A DNA stretch of 40,807 nt from Candidatus Woesearchaeota archaeon (GCA_018221245.1 JAAOYH010000033.1:1-40807), one strand, 5' to 3'; positions 21,563-30,597 are shown, counted from the first letter of the stretch. Numbers and translations: made by a program. Notes: generated by a model from the letters alone, not told the origin.

Positions 21563-22974
21563 CCTATACTCCCCTCCATCTCTAGCTCTATGAGTTTGTT
21601 CAGTTCTACCGCATATTCTAAGGGTAGCTCTTTCACAATCGGTTCAATGAATCCTGAGACTATCAGTTGCTTTGCCCGCTCCTCGGATAATCCGCGAGAC
21701 ATCAGGTAGAATATCTCTTCCGTGCCTATCTTTCCGACAGTTGCCTCGTGTGCAACATCGACCTTGTTATTCAACACTTTCATCGTCGGATATGTGTTAC
21801 TGGTGCTGTTCTCTCCTACTAATAGAGCGTCGCATTCTACCGATACTTTGCTGTTAATTGCGCGAGGCATGACTTTCACCAGTCCTCTGTAAGTTGAAAT
21901 GCCTCCATCTTTGCTGATTGATTTTGCTGTGATTGTACTAGACGTGTCTGGTGCTGCGTGTATGACCTTGCTGCCAGTATCTTGGTTTTGATTCTTATCT
22001 GCAAAAGCTATTCCTAGTGAATCTGAACGTGCTCCTCTTCCTACTAATACAGAGCAAGGATAGAGCATAGTTACTCCACTACCCAAATTTCCGTTTATGA
22101 ATTCTATCAATCCGTTCTCCTGAACAATAGCTCTCTTGGTGTTCAGGTTGTATGTGTTCTTGCTCCAGTTCTCGACGGATGAGTATCTGACCCTTGCATT
22201 TTTCATCACATGTATTTCCACACACCCCGCGTGCAATGCAGAAGTTCCATATTGAGGGGCACTGCACCCTTCAACATAAGAAATTTCGCTGCCTTCGTCC
22301 GCTATGATTAGTGTATGCTCGAACTGCCCGCCTAATTCCACGTTCATTCTGAAGTATGCTTGGAGAGGTATCTTCACTTTGACATTCTTAGGTATGTAGA
22401 TGAACGTCCCTCCAGACCAAACGGCAGCGTGGAGCATGACAAACTTGTGATCGTTAATGGGAACGCATGATGTCATGAAGTATTTCTTTACTAAATCAGG
22501 ATACTTCTTCACTGCTGTGTCCATGTTGGTGAATACAACTCCTTGGTCTTCCCATTCCTTTTTCAGGTTGTGATAGACTACTTCACTATCATACTGTGCG
22601 CCAACACCTGACAATGACCTCTTCTCTGCTTCAGGGATACCTATGCGCTCGTATGTCTCTCTAATCTCATCAGGTAGATCTTCCCATTTGGTAGTCTCTT
22701 TTGCGTTGGGCTGGACGAAGAACTTTATCTTGTCCATGTCTTTGATTAAATTAGAAAGATCAGGTCCCCACTCAGGGAACCCTGTCTCTTGGTAGAGCTT
22801 CAGTCCTTTCAGACGTTTCTCTAGCATCCACTCAGGCTCTTCTTTGGATTTGCTGATATATCTGACAACATCTTCAGTGACCCCTGGAGGCGCCTCGTAG
22901 GCAGGCTTGTGCTTATCGGCGTGGTCGTACCTCTCACGGTCTATCTTGAACTCCTGCATGAGGGGAAGGCTCAT
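21559..22974 (-). CDS. Fe-S cluster assembly scaffold SufB
   Basis: The 471-residue SufB core has the expected N-terminal helical part (EPEWMLEKRLKGLKLYQ), the beta-helix and the conserved VSVECDALLVGENSTSNTYP and HEATVGKIGTEEIFYLMSRGL segments. Cys residues near EGCSAPQYG and VECDALL match positions implicated in cluster formation. Full length. It overlaps by ATGA with both the upstream regulator and downstream sufD, placing it second in the operon. Confidence 0.96.
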   Translation of the reverse strand: MSLPLMQEFKIDRERYDHADKHKPAYEAPPGVTEDVVRYISKSKEEPEWMLEKRLKGLKLYQETGFPEWGPDLSNLIKDMDKIKFFVQPNAKETTKWEDLPDEIRETYERIGIPEAEKRSLSGVGAQYDSEVVYHNLKKEWEDQGVVFTNMDTAVKKYPDLVKKYFMTSCVPINDHKFVMLHAAVWSGGTFIYIPKNVKVKIPLQAYFRMNVELGGQFEHTLIIADEGSEISYVEGCSAPQYGTSALHAGCVEIHVMKNARVRYSSVENWSKNTYNLNTKRAIVQENGLIEFINGNLGSGVTMLYPCSVLVGRGARSDSLGIAFADKNQNQDTGSKVIHAAPDTSSTITAKSISKDGGISTYRGLVKVMPRAINSKVSVECDALLVGENSTSNTYPTMKVLNNKVDVAHEATVGKIGTEEIFYLMSRGLSEERAKQLIVSGFIEPIVKELPLEYAVELNKLIELEMEGSIG

Positions 22975-23327
22975 TTAAAGCAGACATCACACCCTTTGGG
23001 GATGCCATCCTCTAGCTGTTCGTGAATTTTGCAGATGAGCCTCTTGTCCTTGACTTTCGCTATGATCTTCTGAGTCTCCTTGATCATGCTCTGCGTGTCT
23101 GTTATCCTCTTCGCAGCCTCTGTTAGAGCCTCTTTGACCTCATCAGGCAGTTTGACATGCTTTCCACGCTTCTTGGAGAAATACTGGCTCACGGCAGCCT
23201 CTGTGACGCCCAAGAGCTTGGATATCTCTTTTCCTGACTTTCCCTGTGCCCTCATGGCTACCGCCAGTTCCTTCCTTATCGTCGGAAGGATGTAGAATAC
23301 TTCCACTTCCTGGGGTTGTAATAGCAT
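22971..23327 (-). CDS. HTH regulator with three C-terminal cysteines, likely suf regulator
   Basis: 118 residues. A helix-turn-helix (about 31-54: SGKEISKLLGVTEAAVSQYF) and a basic stretch (KKRGKHVK) are followed by a long helix and a C-terminal cysteine set: Cys99, Cys113 and Cys116 (ICK...KGCDVC). Three cysteines in this arrangement could hold an Fe-S cluster, so a cluster-sensing autorepressor of the suf operon is a reasonable inference. The stop overlaps the sufB start (ATGA). The promoter carries a palindrome over the expected transcript start. Confidence 0.75.
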   Translation of the reverse strand: MLLQPQEVEVFYILPTIRKELAVAMRAQGKSGKEISKLLGVTEAAVSQYFSKKRGKHVKLPDEVKEALTEAAKRITDTQSMIKETQKIIAKVKDKRLICKIHEQLEDGIPKGCDVCFK

Positions 23328-23331
23328 CGTC

Positions 23332-23362
23332 TTAACTATGGTTAATCCCAGGTCGTTTAAAA
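23332..23362 (-). promoter_or_regulatory. suf operon promoter with TTAAC-N4-GTTAA operator
   Basis: On the minus strand, the TATA-like TTTTTTAAACG (about 23354-23363) is followed by the perfect inverted repeat TTAAC-CATA-GTTAA (23332-23345), which covers the predicted transcript start 5-18 bp before the ATG. A repressor bound here would block RNA polymerase. The adjacent HTH-cysteine protein is the natural candidate. Confidence 0.6.
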
Positions 23363-23375
23363 AAGTTACTTAGAA

Positions 23376-23403
23376 GATAAAGAAAAAATAGAAAAAAAAG
23401 AAA
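23376..23403 (-). terminator. T-rich terminator of the envelope operon
   Basis: Directly after the last lipoprotein stop, the minus strand reads a long run of T tracts (T8, T6 and shorter, broken by single C or A). This is typical of archaeal intrinsic termination. It also separates the operon from the suf promoter. Confidence 0.6.
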
Positions 23404-23404
23404 T

Positions 23405-24376
23405 TTACTCGCTTGGTACGCTCTGTACAATCAGCGGCTGCTCAATGAACTGTCCGTACCTATATGTGGTCTGGACGGTCATCACGTCAGTATACACCCT
23501 AGTCGAGGTGCTACTACCCGTAATGGTACAGGTGACTGTCTGAGGGCTTCCTGCATACAGAGTTATTACTCCACGGTTGGAGTTGCCTAGCCTTCCACAC
23601 TGAACAATTGCGCTTGGGTCTTCCATCTTGACGTCGACCTCAATCTTGTACTTGTTCGTGTTTCTGAAGCTTGGGTCACAGTCCTCTCCTGGCTCGCGGC
23701 CGAAAAACTCTCCTGGGCCTACGTGCTGGAGCTGGAAGTTTGCCTGTATCTTGCCCGAGTTGAGCGGGTTCTGGTTCACAGATGTGATGTGGATAGGTCC
23801 TCCAGAGTTGTGGACGAACTCTCTTGCGCCCGTAAGGGTACAGATTGTGCTGTCCTGGACATTCTCAATGATATCTGCCTTGAAGCACAGTTGAGTAGTT
23901 GCCCAGTTCTGGTAGTCGTAACAAGTCGTTCCTCTCAGGGTGAAGATGTCGCTACCACGGAGCTTGCCCTGGTAGTTCAGCCCATCAAAGATGAAGCTAG
24001 TGACGAGACCGCCGATGATAGTCCCGTCAAAGTTCTTCTGGGAACCCAAGAGGGACTCTTGGAGTGTCGCGTGCATCGCCGAATCTGAAGTGCCGAATGT
24101 AGACGGGTTGATACCCTCTATCTTGGCAGTCATATACGGGTTGTCTGTTCCAGGTCCAACATCTGCTTCTCCAACGTTTTCAGCTACGATGTTAAGCCCG
24201 AATGGGAAATTTCCACCGTCGTAGACTGCTGGAGGCGGCATGCCTTCCTGCAAGTACAGGTTAAGCGCGATGTTTCCGCCAATGAACGGACTCACGCGCG
24301 GGTCCCTAGATTGGGGAGCACAGCTCGCCAATAGAAGGAGTGCGATGATCATGGGAATGATGTAGTTCGGCTTCAT
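23405..24376 (-). CDS. Exported lipoprotein of the envelope operon (short paralogue)
   Basis: Signal peptide MKPNYIIPMIIALLLLASC with lipobox LLASC, so the mature protein would start at Cys and be membrane-anchored outside. The ~300-residue ectodomain resembles the C-terminal parts of the two upstream lipoproteins: CYDYQNWATTQLCFKAD, GGPIHITSV, FQLQHVGPGEFFG and a closing strand YRYGQFIEQPLIVQ. I read it as a paralogue. The ATG at 24376 is preceded by AAGGGTGA with 5-nt spacing; a GTG three codons earlier lies within that SD. No enzymatic motif seen. Confidence 0.75.
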   Translation of the reverse strand: MKPNYIIPMIIALLLLASCAPQSRDPRVSPFIGGNIALNLYLQEGMPPPAVYDGGNFPFGLNIVAENVGEADVGPGTDNPYMTAKIEGINPSTFGTSDSAMHATLQESLLGSQKNFDGTIIGGLVTSFIFDGLNYQGKLRGSDIFTLRGTTCYDYQNWATTQLCFKADIIENVQDSTICTLTGAREFVHNSGGPIHITSVNQNPLNSGKIQANFQLQHVGPGEFFGREPGEDCDPSFRNTNKYKIEVDVKMEDPSAIVQCGRLGNSNRGVITLYAGSPQTVTCTITGSSTSTRVYTDVMTVQTTYRYGQFIEQPLIVQSVPSE

Positions 24377-24418
24377 GTCTTTCACCCTTGTGTTTCCTCA
24401 TAAAAAGCTTTTCGGTTT

Positions 24419-25753
24419 TTAAACTACGCGTTTGATTGTGACTTGGCGCATCTGCACCTCACTATATCCGTACCAAAGTTCCACCACTAGAGGTGACTGG
24501 TAGGCTGATTTTATTGAAGTGAATTGTATAGGATACGTGCAAGTGGTGCTTCCTGCCTGTGTGTTCGGGTCCAGCCTTATAGGGTTCGGATAGCAAGATA
24601 TACCTTCTCTTCCTCCACGACCTATGAGGCCTATGCTTCCTACACGAACATCACCGACGTAAACTGTGTTCTTGTGCTCCAACGTGACGCGGCCAGGATA
24701 GTACGGGCTGCATCTCTCTAGTTGCCCTGGATCCCACACTGTTCCTCTGCCTATGTTCTTGACATTAATTCTGAATATGATTTTTCTCGGGGAATTCTCT
24801 TGTTCTATGCTTGTTATTCCAACAGGAGCTCCATTTCCGCCATTCCAGGTCCTGCTCCTTGGATAGCATACCTTCCTGACGTCATCGAAAGGCGCAGGAT
24901 CTATGCATACTACTGGATCGGCGTAGGTCGTGTAGAGATAGCAGCTAGTCATCATGAACGTCTGCTGTGTCTGGTCTAACCCTATAGGCCAGTCCACTAT
25001 GTGCCCGTTATAGACTAGGAAATCCGATTCTCCTCCTGGGAACTCGTACGTATCTCCTGCCAAGAGGAACTCTATCCCTCCGTTTATGTTGAAGTTGATG
25101 CCTGATAGGATTTGGATTAATAGTATTCCGTTCTGGTACCACTCCACATTCGCATATAGGTCTCCAACGTTTATCCAGAAGAAGTTCTCCCCATATGATG
25201 AGTCATAACCAACGCTGAAATCCACGTTGTCTGATGGCCACCAGTTTTTGCTAAAGCGGTCGCCTATGCCCCGGATGAGGTCTGCGATGCTGTCGATCCT
25301 TATGCTCGTTCTGTCGCCCGCTATGACTTCTGTGCCGTCGCACCTGACGATCACACCGTACTCTCCAAACCCTATATTGCCCAAACCTATACCGCAAGCA
25401 CCCACGCCCCCATCCCTGATAGGGATTTCGTCGAACATTATCATGTTTGGATCGTAACCAGAGATGTAAATACCTCCTCGGCTATAGCTCGCTCCTTTAT
25501 TCCATAGCTCAACACCCAATGTGAAGTCGTTAGCAGATGTATCTTGTGCTCCATAATAGTAAAGTCTCGTCGGGAAGCTTACGTATCTGGCCTGAATGCC
25601 ATCGCTACCCTTATAGTATTTCGCGTACTCGTTAATTCTGCTGTTATTGTTTCTTCCACCCCACCAAGTACAACCCGAGAGCATGAGCACACAGAGCAAG
25701 AGTGCCACGACCATCGTTCTCGTCTTCACCACGTCGATATCTCTCCTTGTCAT
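24419..25753 (-). CDS. Exported lipoprotein of the envelope operon (middle paralogue)
   Basis: A hydrophobic segment VVALLLCVLMLSGC ends in a lipobox (LSGC), so this is a surface lipoprotein. The glycine/aromatic-rich ectodomain contains the shared module CYLYTTYADPVVCID, GGNGAPVGITSIE, RINVKNIGRGTVWDPG and YPIQF...VVELWYGYSEVQMRQVTI. Several cysteines suggest disulfides. The start is uncertain: ATG 25753 is used here, but in-frame GTG codons at 25732 and 25729 follow AAGGAGAG and would give an MKTRT-type signal peptide. A TATA-like TTTAAAAA just upstream favours the later starts. Confidence 0.75.
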   Translation of the reverse strand: MTRRDIDVVKTRTMVVALLLCVLMLSGCTWWGGRNNNSRINEYAKYYKGSDGIQARYVSFPTRLYYYGAQDTSANDFTLGVELWNKGASYSRGGIYISGYDPNMIMFDEIPIRDGGVGACGIGLGNIGFGEYGVIVRCDGTEVIAGDRTSIRIDSIADLIRGIGDRFSKNWWPSDNVDFSVGYDSSYGENFFWINVGDLYANVEWYQNGILLIQILSGINFNINGGIEFLLAGDTYEFPGGESDFLVYNGHIVDWPIGLDQTQQTFMMTSCYLYTTYADPVVCIDPAPFDDVRKVCYPRSRTWNGGNGAPVGITSIEQENSPRKIIFRINVKNIGRGTVWDPGQLERCSPYYPGRVTLEHKNTVYVGDVRVGSIGLIGRGGREGISCYPNPIRLDPNTQAGSTTCTYPIQFTSIKSAYQSPLVVELWYGYSEVQMRQVTIKRVV

Positions 25754-25767
25754 GTTTTTAAATGTTG

Positions 25768-27486
25768 CTAGACCCACTGCTCCCAAGGCTTATTATTCAT
25801 GTGGGATCTGATAGTATCATAGTATTGTTGAGTCTTTACAGGATCGTTTCCGTTGTATCTCTTGATAGCTGTTGGCCAATCACCATACTGACCGTATAGT
25901 CTCTTAAGATACCTTGCACCATAATCAACGTTGTAGGAAGCTTCCTGTTCTCCTTTCGTGATATTATATGAAGGATGGTAATCTTCGTGAATCTGCAGTA
26001 TACCATGCGCCTTGCCCCCATCATTAGAACCTGAGGGCCAATTGTCCCAAGTACTCTCTTGGTATGCAATCGCCTTGAGTACGTCTTTAGGAAGGCTATA
26101 TCTCTTCTCCAAGATTTCAAGAAGTGAATTGATTTGTTGCTTGCTTGGGTCAGGCCCAACATTCGGAACCCTGGTCCCATCAGGCGTCATGATTGAGAAC
26201 AGCTCACCCTCAGATACTACAATCCGTTCGTCAGTACAACACTCCAGTGCATCAGGACAGTATCCTCCTGCAAAGCACCTGTTTGAGCCCTTAAGCTGTA
26301 CGCACCTGTCGAATGTGCAGGCACAGCTGAAATCGCTATTGATACCTCTAAGTTCAGAGGGAGCCTCATCAGGATGCTCAGCATAATACCTGCACTCTGT
26401 GTAAGCATATCCTTGATCGTCTTTTACAATATCATCTCCTCTGTACATGTAACCAGTATATTGTCCATCTGCGTAGACATTTAACTCAGGAATCACAGGC
26501 CTCTGGGTTCCTGGAACTCTGACTATCTCTAAATCCGCGGTTGCAGTAGTAGTATAGATGTATGACAAGTTCACTACAAGCGCCGTGACGAAGTTCTGTT
26601 TTCTCTGGTAAATTGGGTTGGTCAATTCATTCACAGGGACTGAGCACCTGACCTCTCCAGTTCCCATGTGCAACTTTACGAACTCGCTAGGCTGGCATTC
26701 AAGAGGAGTATCAAGAAGCCATGCTTGCACTCTGACTGTGTTGATTTCATCAGGAGATATGTCCTTTAGGAAACATGCAGTAGACATCTCGAGCCCATCA
26801 TGACCTATTATTCTACCCTCACCAACATCCTTCATGTGAATCACAAAGTGTGGCCTAATGCTCTCTATACCAAGAAGAGTATCAATAACTGGGAAGGACA
26901 TAACCTCTATGTAATTTATCGCTATTGGCGCACCTTGACCGCCCGAAAAACTTATGTCAACTTGGTTACAGGCCTGCTGTCTCGCGCCATCAGAATATAT
27001 GTCTGTGTTGATGCATACCTCAGCCCCTGCGGTTGTTGTGTATCTGTAACAAAGGCTAGTTATTATCTGTGTCGTGGGGCTCTCACGGGCACCATATATG
27101 GGCTTGACTGCGAAGCTGCTCTCGATAGGTATTGAAAACAATCGCTTATCTCCTATTGGGAATGATAAACTCTTGCCAGGTATGCTCTCATGATCCTGGT
27201 CAAGCGATAGGAAATCAAAAGGATAGTTGATGTTCTCCTGTACATATAGAGGGTCGGACGCGAAGCGGAGAATCATGTCGTCGTACAGCACGTCTCTCGC
27301 GCCCTCATTTGTTATCTCCACCTTGACTGGGAAAAGCGTTGCTTCGTATACCTTTTCAGGAGGTGCGTTCTCTGCGAACTCAATGACAAGACCCTCTGTG
27401 CCCTTGTACTTGACGAAATCTAGATTTCTTGGTCCACAAGCAGTCATAAAGAGAAGCAAGACTATGATTGCAAACACGTATTTCAT
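25768..27486 (-). CDS. Surface lipoprotein with C-terminal lysozyme-like (SLT) domain
   Basis: The N-terminus MKYVFAIIVLLLFMTACG has a lipobox (MTAC), so it is lipid-anchored outside. Residues ~25-330 form the operon's shared ectodomain (CYRYTTTAGAEVCIN, GGQGAPIAINYIE, KDVGEGRIIGHDG). A cysteine-rich stretch follows (about 370-420, including CACTFDRC and CCTD). Residues ~450-572 are a lytic-transglycosylase-like domain: LPKDVLKAIAYQES with catalytic Glu477, AHGILQI, YNVDYGARYLKRLY and AIKRYNGN, the conserved order of SLT goose-lysozyme folds. Such domains cut murein glycans. An archaeal cell has no murein, so the target may be a bacterial wall. The ATG overlaps the upstream stop (ATGA). Confidence 0.85.
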   Translation of the reverse strand: MKYVFAIIVLLLFMTACGPRNLDFVKYKGTEGLVIEFAENAPPEKVYEATLFPVKVEITNEGARDVLYDDMILRFASDPLYVQENINYPFDFLSLDQDHESIPGKSLSFPIGDKRLFSIPIESSFAVKPIYGARESPTTQIITSLCYRYTTTAGAEVCINTDIYSDGARQQACNQVDISFSGGQGAPIAINYIEVMSFPVIDTLLGIESIRPHFVIHMKDVGEGRIIGHDGLEMSTACFLKDISPDEINTVRVQAWLLDTPLECQPSEFVKLHMGTGEVRCSVPVNELTNPIYQRKQNFVTALVVNLSYIYTTTATADLEIVRVPGTQRPVIPELNVYADGQYTGYMYRGDDIVKDDQGYAYTECRYYAEHPDEAPSELRGINSDFSCACTFDRCVQLKGSNRCFAGGYCPDALECCTDERIVVSEGELFSIMTPDGTRVPNVGPDPSKQQINSLLEILEKRYSLPKDVLKAIAYQESTWDNWPSGSNDGGKAHGILQIHEDYHPSYNITKGEQEASYNVDYGARYLKRLYGQYGDWPTAIKRYNGNDPVKTQQYYDTIRSHMNNKPWEQWV

Positions 27487-29276
27487 CTGACTCTCACCAC
27501 CGAGCTCTCTTCTATAGTATACTTGTAGTGTGCTACGGCGATGAAGCTCCTCATGACCTTGTCGCCTAGATTTGCGAGGTTCATGGCTTGCTGGGAGTCA
27601 TCTATACCTAGCTTGCATGTTATGCTAGTGAATCCTGTTATTGGCCCCGTCTCCAGATTCGTGAAAATGTAGTTAGTATAGTCTGGATCATTCTCGTCCT
27701 GTTCCTGGCCACACACTTCATAGTTGTCTTTACAACGATCACAATCATATACGTAGAACGGTCTCGGGACCTTGAGCTCGTACTTATCTACCTTGTTTAG
27801 ACTGCCACCTCCTCTTTGAGGGTCTAGCATTATCCCTATCCTGGTCCCTTCTGGTAAGTAAGGGTCTTCCTGGATTATCCTAATAGGCTGCGGCGTCCCA
27901 CCCATACCAAGAGATACTGGACCTGAAGTGTATATCGCCTCGGGCTCTGCATCTATGTCTAATTCTTTCCTGACGTCTAATCCTTGTCTCGCCATGTTTC
28001 TCACACGCTCGTCATCCACAAAAGTGTATGTGATATAAGACCATGTCTGGAATGGGAATGTGGCCTGGGCTTTGGCTCTGTAGTTCCCTTTCTGGAAAGG
28101 CTTCAGGAATGTGCATTCGAAAGTCCCGGATGTTCCGTAAGGAATATCTAGGATTATAGGATCAGGCACTGCTTCCTGGATATCGCGACCTTCCACCACA
28201 CATGTAGGCATTACCCGGACGCTATCGCTCTCCTCCAAGAATGACTTGGCATACACGCTACCATAGAGCACCACAGTACTCGTGTTCGTGAACTCAGGGT
28301 CTATAGTCCTGAAATTCTCTATTACCACCCCCATTTCCCCTTTGGAATTCTTCTCTACTCTCCCTGTATAGTATGCTCCTGGATTGAGTGTCTGGTTGTA
28401 TACATCATAGATGTTGTCTCCTAAAGAGTTGAACTTCTCCCACAGAAGGGTCCACATCCCAGTCACAGGATTTACAGTATTCTCTGCAGGGTCAAGCCAG
28501 TCAGGCATGAGGTCTACCCCTGTGCCAGTAGCAGCAGACATGAATACAATTATCAGAGGGATAGCAACTACAACAAATATATAGATTCTGAACGCCTTCG
28601 CAGCACCCTCTTTTTCTTGAGCGATTCTCTGCCAGAAATATACAGGCCAAATGGGGATGTATAGTGCTACAAACCCAGAAACGATATTGACTGCATCATA
28701 CGACTGATAAGTACTTGTAATCTCTGGAAGGATATACACCATAGCAGCGAATAAAGATATACCTACCAAGCTCTGAACACGCCTCTCTCCAGATACAAAG
28801 AACCAGGCAATAGCAATTGAACCTGACATCGCGATATAGACAGGAAGCATTAGCAACTTAGGAGCACCTGAAAAGATATACACCAACATATGAGCCATCA
28901 ATGCTATGAAAAAGAACAGCTCCGCCAAGGACATAGTATCCTTGCTAGACTTCTTGCCTTTACCCCCTCCCCCTTTCCTTGTGAGTGTTGCAGTTCCAGG
29001 TGTAGCGCCTGGAGTTACTCCGCGCTTCAGGCTATCCTCCATTGCTTTTGCCCGTCTCTCTTCTGCTATTGCCTGCCTTTCTGCAGCATCTGCTAGTCTA
29101 CTTTCGCCTTTTGCTTCTGAAGCCTGAGATCTTGCCATACTTTCTTGGGCATTGCTATTCCTATGGAGTTCCTCTTCTATCTCTCTTTGAAGTTTCTTCT
29201 CATACTCCTCAGCCGCTTTCTCCTTCTCGTCGGCCTCTTTAATCTTCTTGTCGAAATCGTCAGGCAAGCCTACCAC
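27483..29276 (-). CDS. Coiled-coil, multi-helix membrane protein with ectodomain
   Basis: Four parts are visible: a strongly charged Lys/Glu coiled coil (about 5-85), a glycine/threonine linker with GGGGKGKK (about 88-112), roughly five transmembrane helices (about 115-255), and a ~340-residue C-terminal region. The last resembles the lipoproteins' ectodomain (YELKVPRPFYVYDCDRC, GFTSITCKLGI, FIAVAHYKYTIEESSVVRV). I infer a cytoplasmic coiled coil and an outside ectodomain, as for a platform or scaffold. The start is unsure: GTG 29276 lies inside the SD GAGGTGG, and TTG 29267 with 5-nt spacing is a good alternative. No known family. Confidence 0.7.
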   Translation of the reverse strand: MVGLPDDFDKKIKEADEKEKAAEEYEKKLQREIEEELHRNSNAQESMARSQASEAKGESRLADAAERQAIAEERRAKAMEDSLKRGVTPGATPGTATLTRKGGGGKGKKSSKDTMSLAELFFFIALMAHMLVYIFSGAPKLLMLPVYIAMSGSIAIAWFFVSGERRVQSLVGISLFAAMVYILPEITSTYQSYDAVNIVSGFVALYIPIWPVYFWQRIAQEKEGAAKAFRIYIFVVVAIPLIIVFMSAATGTGVDLMPDWLDPAENTVNPVTGMWTLLWEKFNSLGDNIYDVYNQTLNPGAYYTGRVEKNSKGEMGVVIENFRTIDPEFTNTSTVVLYGSVYAKSFLEESDSVRVMPTCVVEGRDIQEAVPDPIILDIPYGTSGTFECTFLKPFQKGNYRAKAQATFPFQTWSYITYTFVDDERVRNMARQGLDVRKELDIDAEPEAIYTSGPVSLGMGGTPQPIRIIQEDPYLPEGTRIGIMLDPQRGGGSLNKVDKYELKVPRPFYVYDCDRCKDNYEVCGQEQDENDPDYTNYIFTNLETGPITGFTSITCKLGIDDSQQAMNLANLGDKVMRSFIAVAHYKYTIEESSVVRVR

Positions 29277-29328
29277 CTCGTTCGAAGAAATTCCTCACCT
29301 CATGTGTGATAGGATAATTCATGCATAC

Positions 29329-30597
29329 TCATACCAGCTCGATCCTCAGTTCAGATATGTCCAAACGGTCTATATGCGGAATCACCTGAATCGTGTTCGG
29401 CCCCGGATTCAGAATCGCAGGGTCGATGATTGCCTGGTAGTAGATATCCTGGGTGCTGAAAGACTGAACAAAGCCATCTATGATGACCTCTCCTGATTTC
29501 ACATTTCTATAATCCGCGAACCTCATCGTCAGGCGGATGAACCGTTCTCCCGCATCTACGATATCAAACATATCTCTTGGCAAATTGAAGTAGTAGACAG
29601 GATAGTCATTCTCAGTCATCTCCACGACAACCTTGATTCTGTCAACTACATACTGTCCTCCATCCGAGGCGAACAGCAGGCGGTTCTCACCTTCCCTGAG
29701 GAAGTCTTTAGGAATATCTGTAGTGAATCTTATTCCGCAATCGATGAACCCTGTGTAGAGCAGATTAGGAATTACCCTGCTCATATTGTACTCATCACGT
29801 ACCATGCGCGAGTTCATGTGTATCGTGAGTCTTCCTGAGTTCCTAGGGTCACAATCTGGGACGAACTCTAGGCGAGCCTGCTCGTATCCTGCTATCTCAC
29901 GCTCCTGGATGCTGAATGTCTGCTCACTCACAGAGCCAGAAGTGTCTATTAGGTCTCCGCTAATCAGTATGTTATGAAGGATGTACGTGTTCGGTTGCCA
30001 GAAAGCTATCCCAACATCTGTAGTCCTAAATGTAAGCTTGTTGTCCCCGTCCTGGATATAATCCAGAGGAAGAGGTATGGGCTGAGGAGTTCTCTCTCTC
30101 ACAGGCCGCTCGTAGAGAAGATTGCCGTTCAGGTAGACTGCTAGAGCACCGTACCCTGACTGGTCTACGTTGAAGCTCAGTAAGTAGTTACGCCCCGCCG
30201 CTTTGTTAGCACGAAAGGATATGTCCAGGTCTCTCCTGGCGAATACGCCATTCTTCACGATTGCCGTGTCTATACTCTGTATCTCCTGGGTCATCACCCG
30301 CGTGAATATCGTCGCGCTTGGAATCGAATGTTCCATCACAGGGGATTTGAGAAGCCTCAAGGAGCCCGGTGTCTCGGTCATGATGAGCACAGATCCATAG
30401 TTGACTGAGTTATACCCTCCCGTGTATCCTGAGTTCCAATTGTTGAACCCTCCTGATCCATCCTCACCGAAAAGCAGTGCGTTTCTATCCTCTGGAGACA
30501 GGAAAAGAAGGTATAGGATAATGAGTCCCGCGATGGTCGCGACGAGAACCGCTGCGCCGGATGCATTTTGTGCTCGACGAGAGAGCTGCCTAGTCAT
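29329..30597 (-). CDS. Membrane-anchored protein with three beta-sandwich-like repeats
   Basis: One N-terminal helix (about 14-34) anchors a ~385-residue ectodomain. Three repeat units share a pattern. Unit 1: YGALAVYLNGNLLYE ... IQDGDNKLTFRT ... HNILISGDL. Unit 2: GRLTIHMNSRMV ... LREGENRLLFAS ... RIKVVVEM. Unit 3: GEVIIDGFVQ ... LNPGPNTIQVIP ... ELRIELV. The [V/I]xxNG and L-x-x-G-x-N-x-[L/I] signatures resemble carbohydrate-binding or jelly-roll modules. This is the first gene of the operon. Its minus-strand TATA TTTATATA (30621-30628) lies ~25-30 bp before the ATG. Confidence 0.75.
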   Translation of the reverse strand: MTRQLSRRAQNASGAAVLVATIAGLIILYLLFLSPEDRNALLFGEDGSGGFNNWNSGYTGGYNSVNYGSVLIMTETPGSLRLLKSPVMEHSIPSATIFTRVMTQEIQSIDTAIVKNGVFARRDLDISFRANKAAGRNYLLSFNVDQSGYGALAVYLNGNLLYERPVRERTPQPIPLPLDYIQDGDNKLTFRTTDVGIAFWQPNTYILHNILISGDLIDTSGSVSEQTFSIQEREIAGYEQARLEFVPDCDPRNSGRLTIHMNSRMVRDEYNMSRVIPNLLYTGFIDCGIRFTTDIPKDFLREGENRLLFASDGGQYVVDRIKVVVEMTENDYPVYYFNLPRDMFDIVDAGERFIRLTMRFADYRNVKSGEVIIDGFVQSFSTQDIYYQAIIDPAILNPGPNTIQVIPHIDRLDISELRIELV

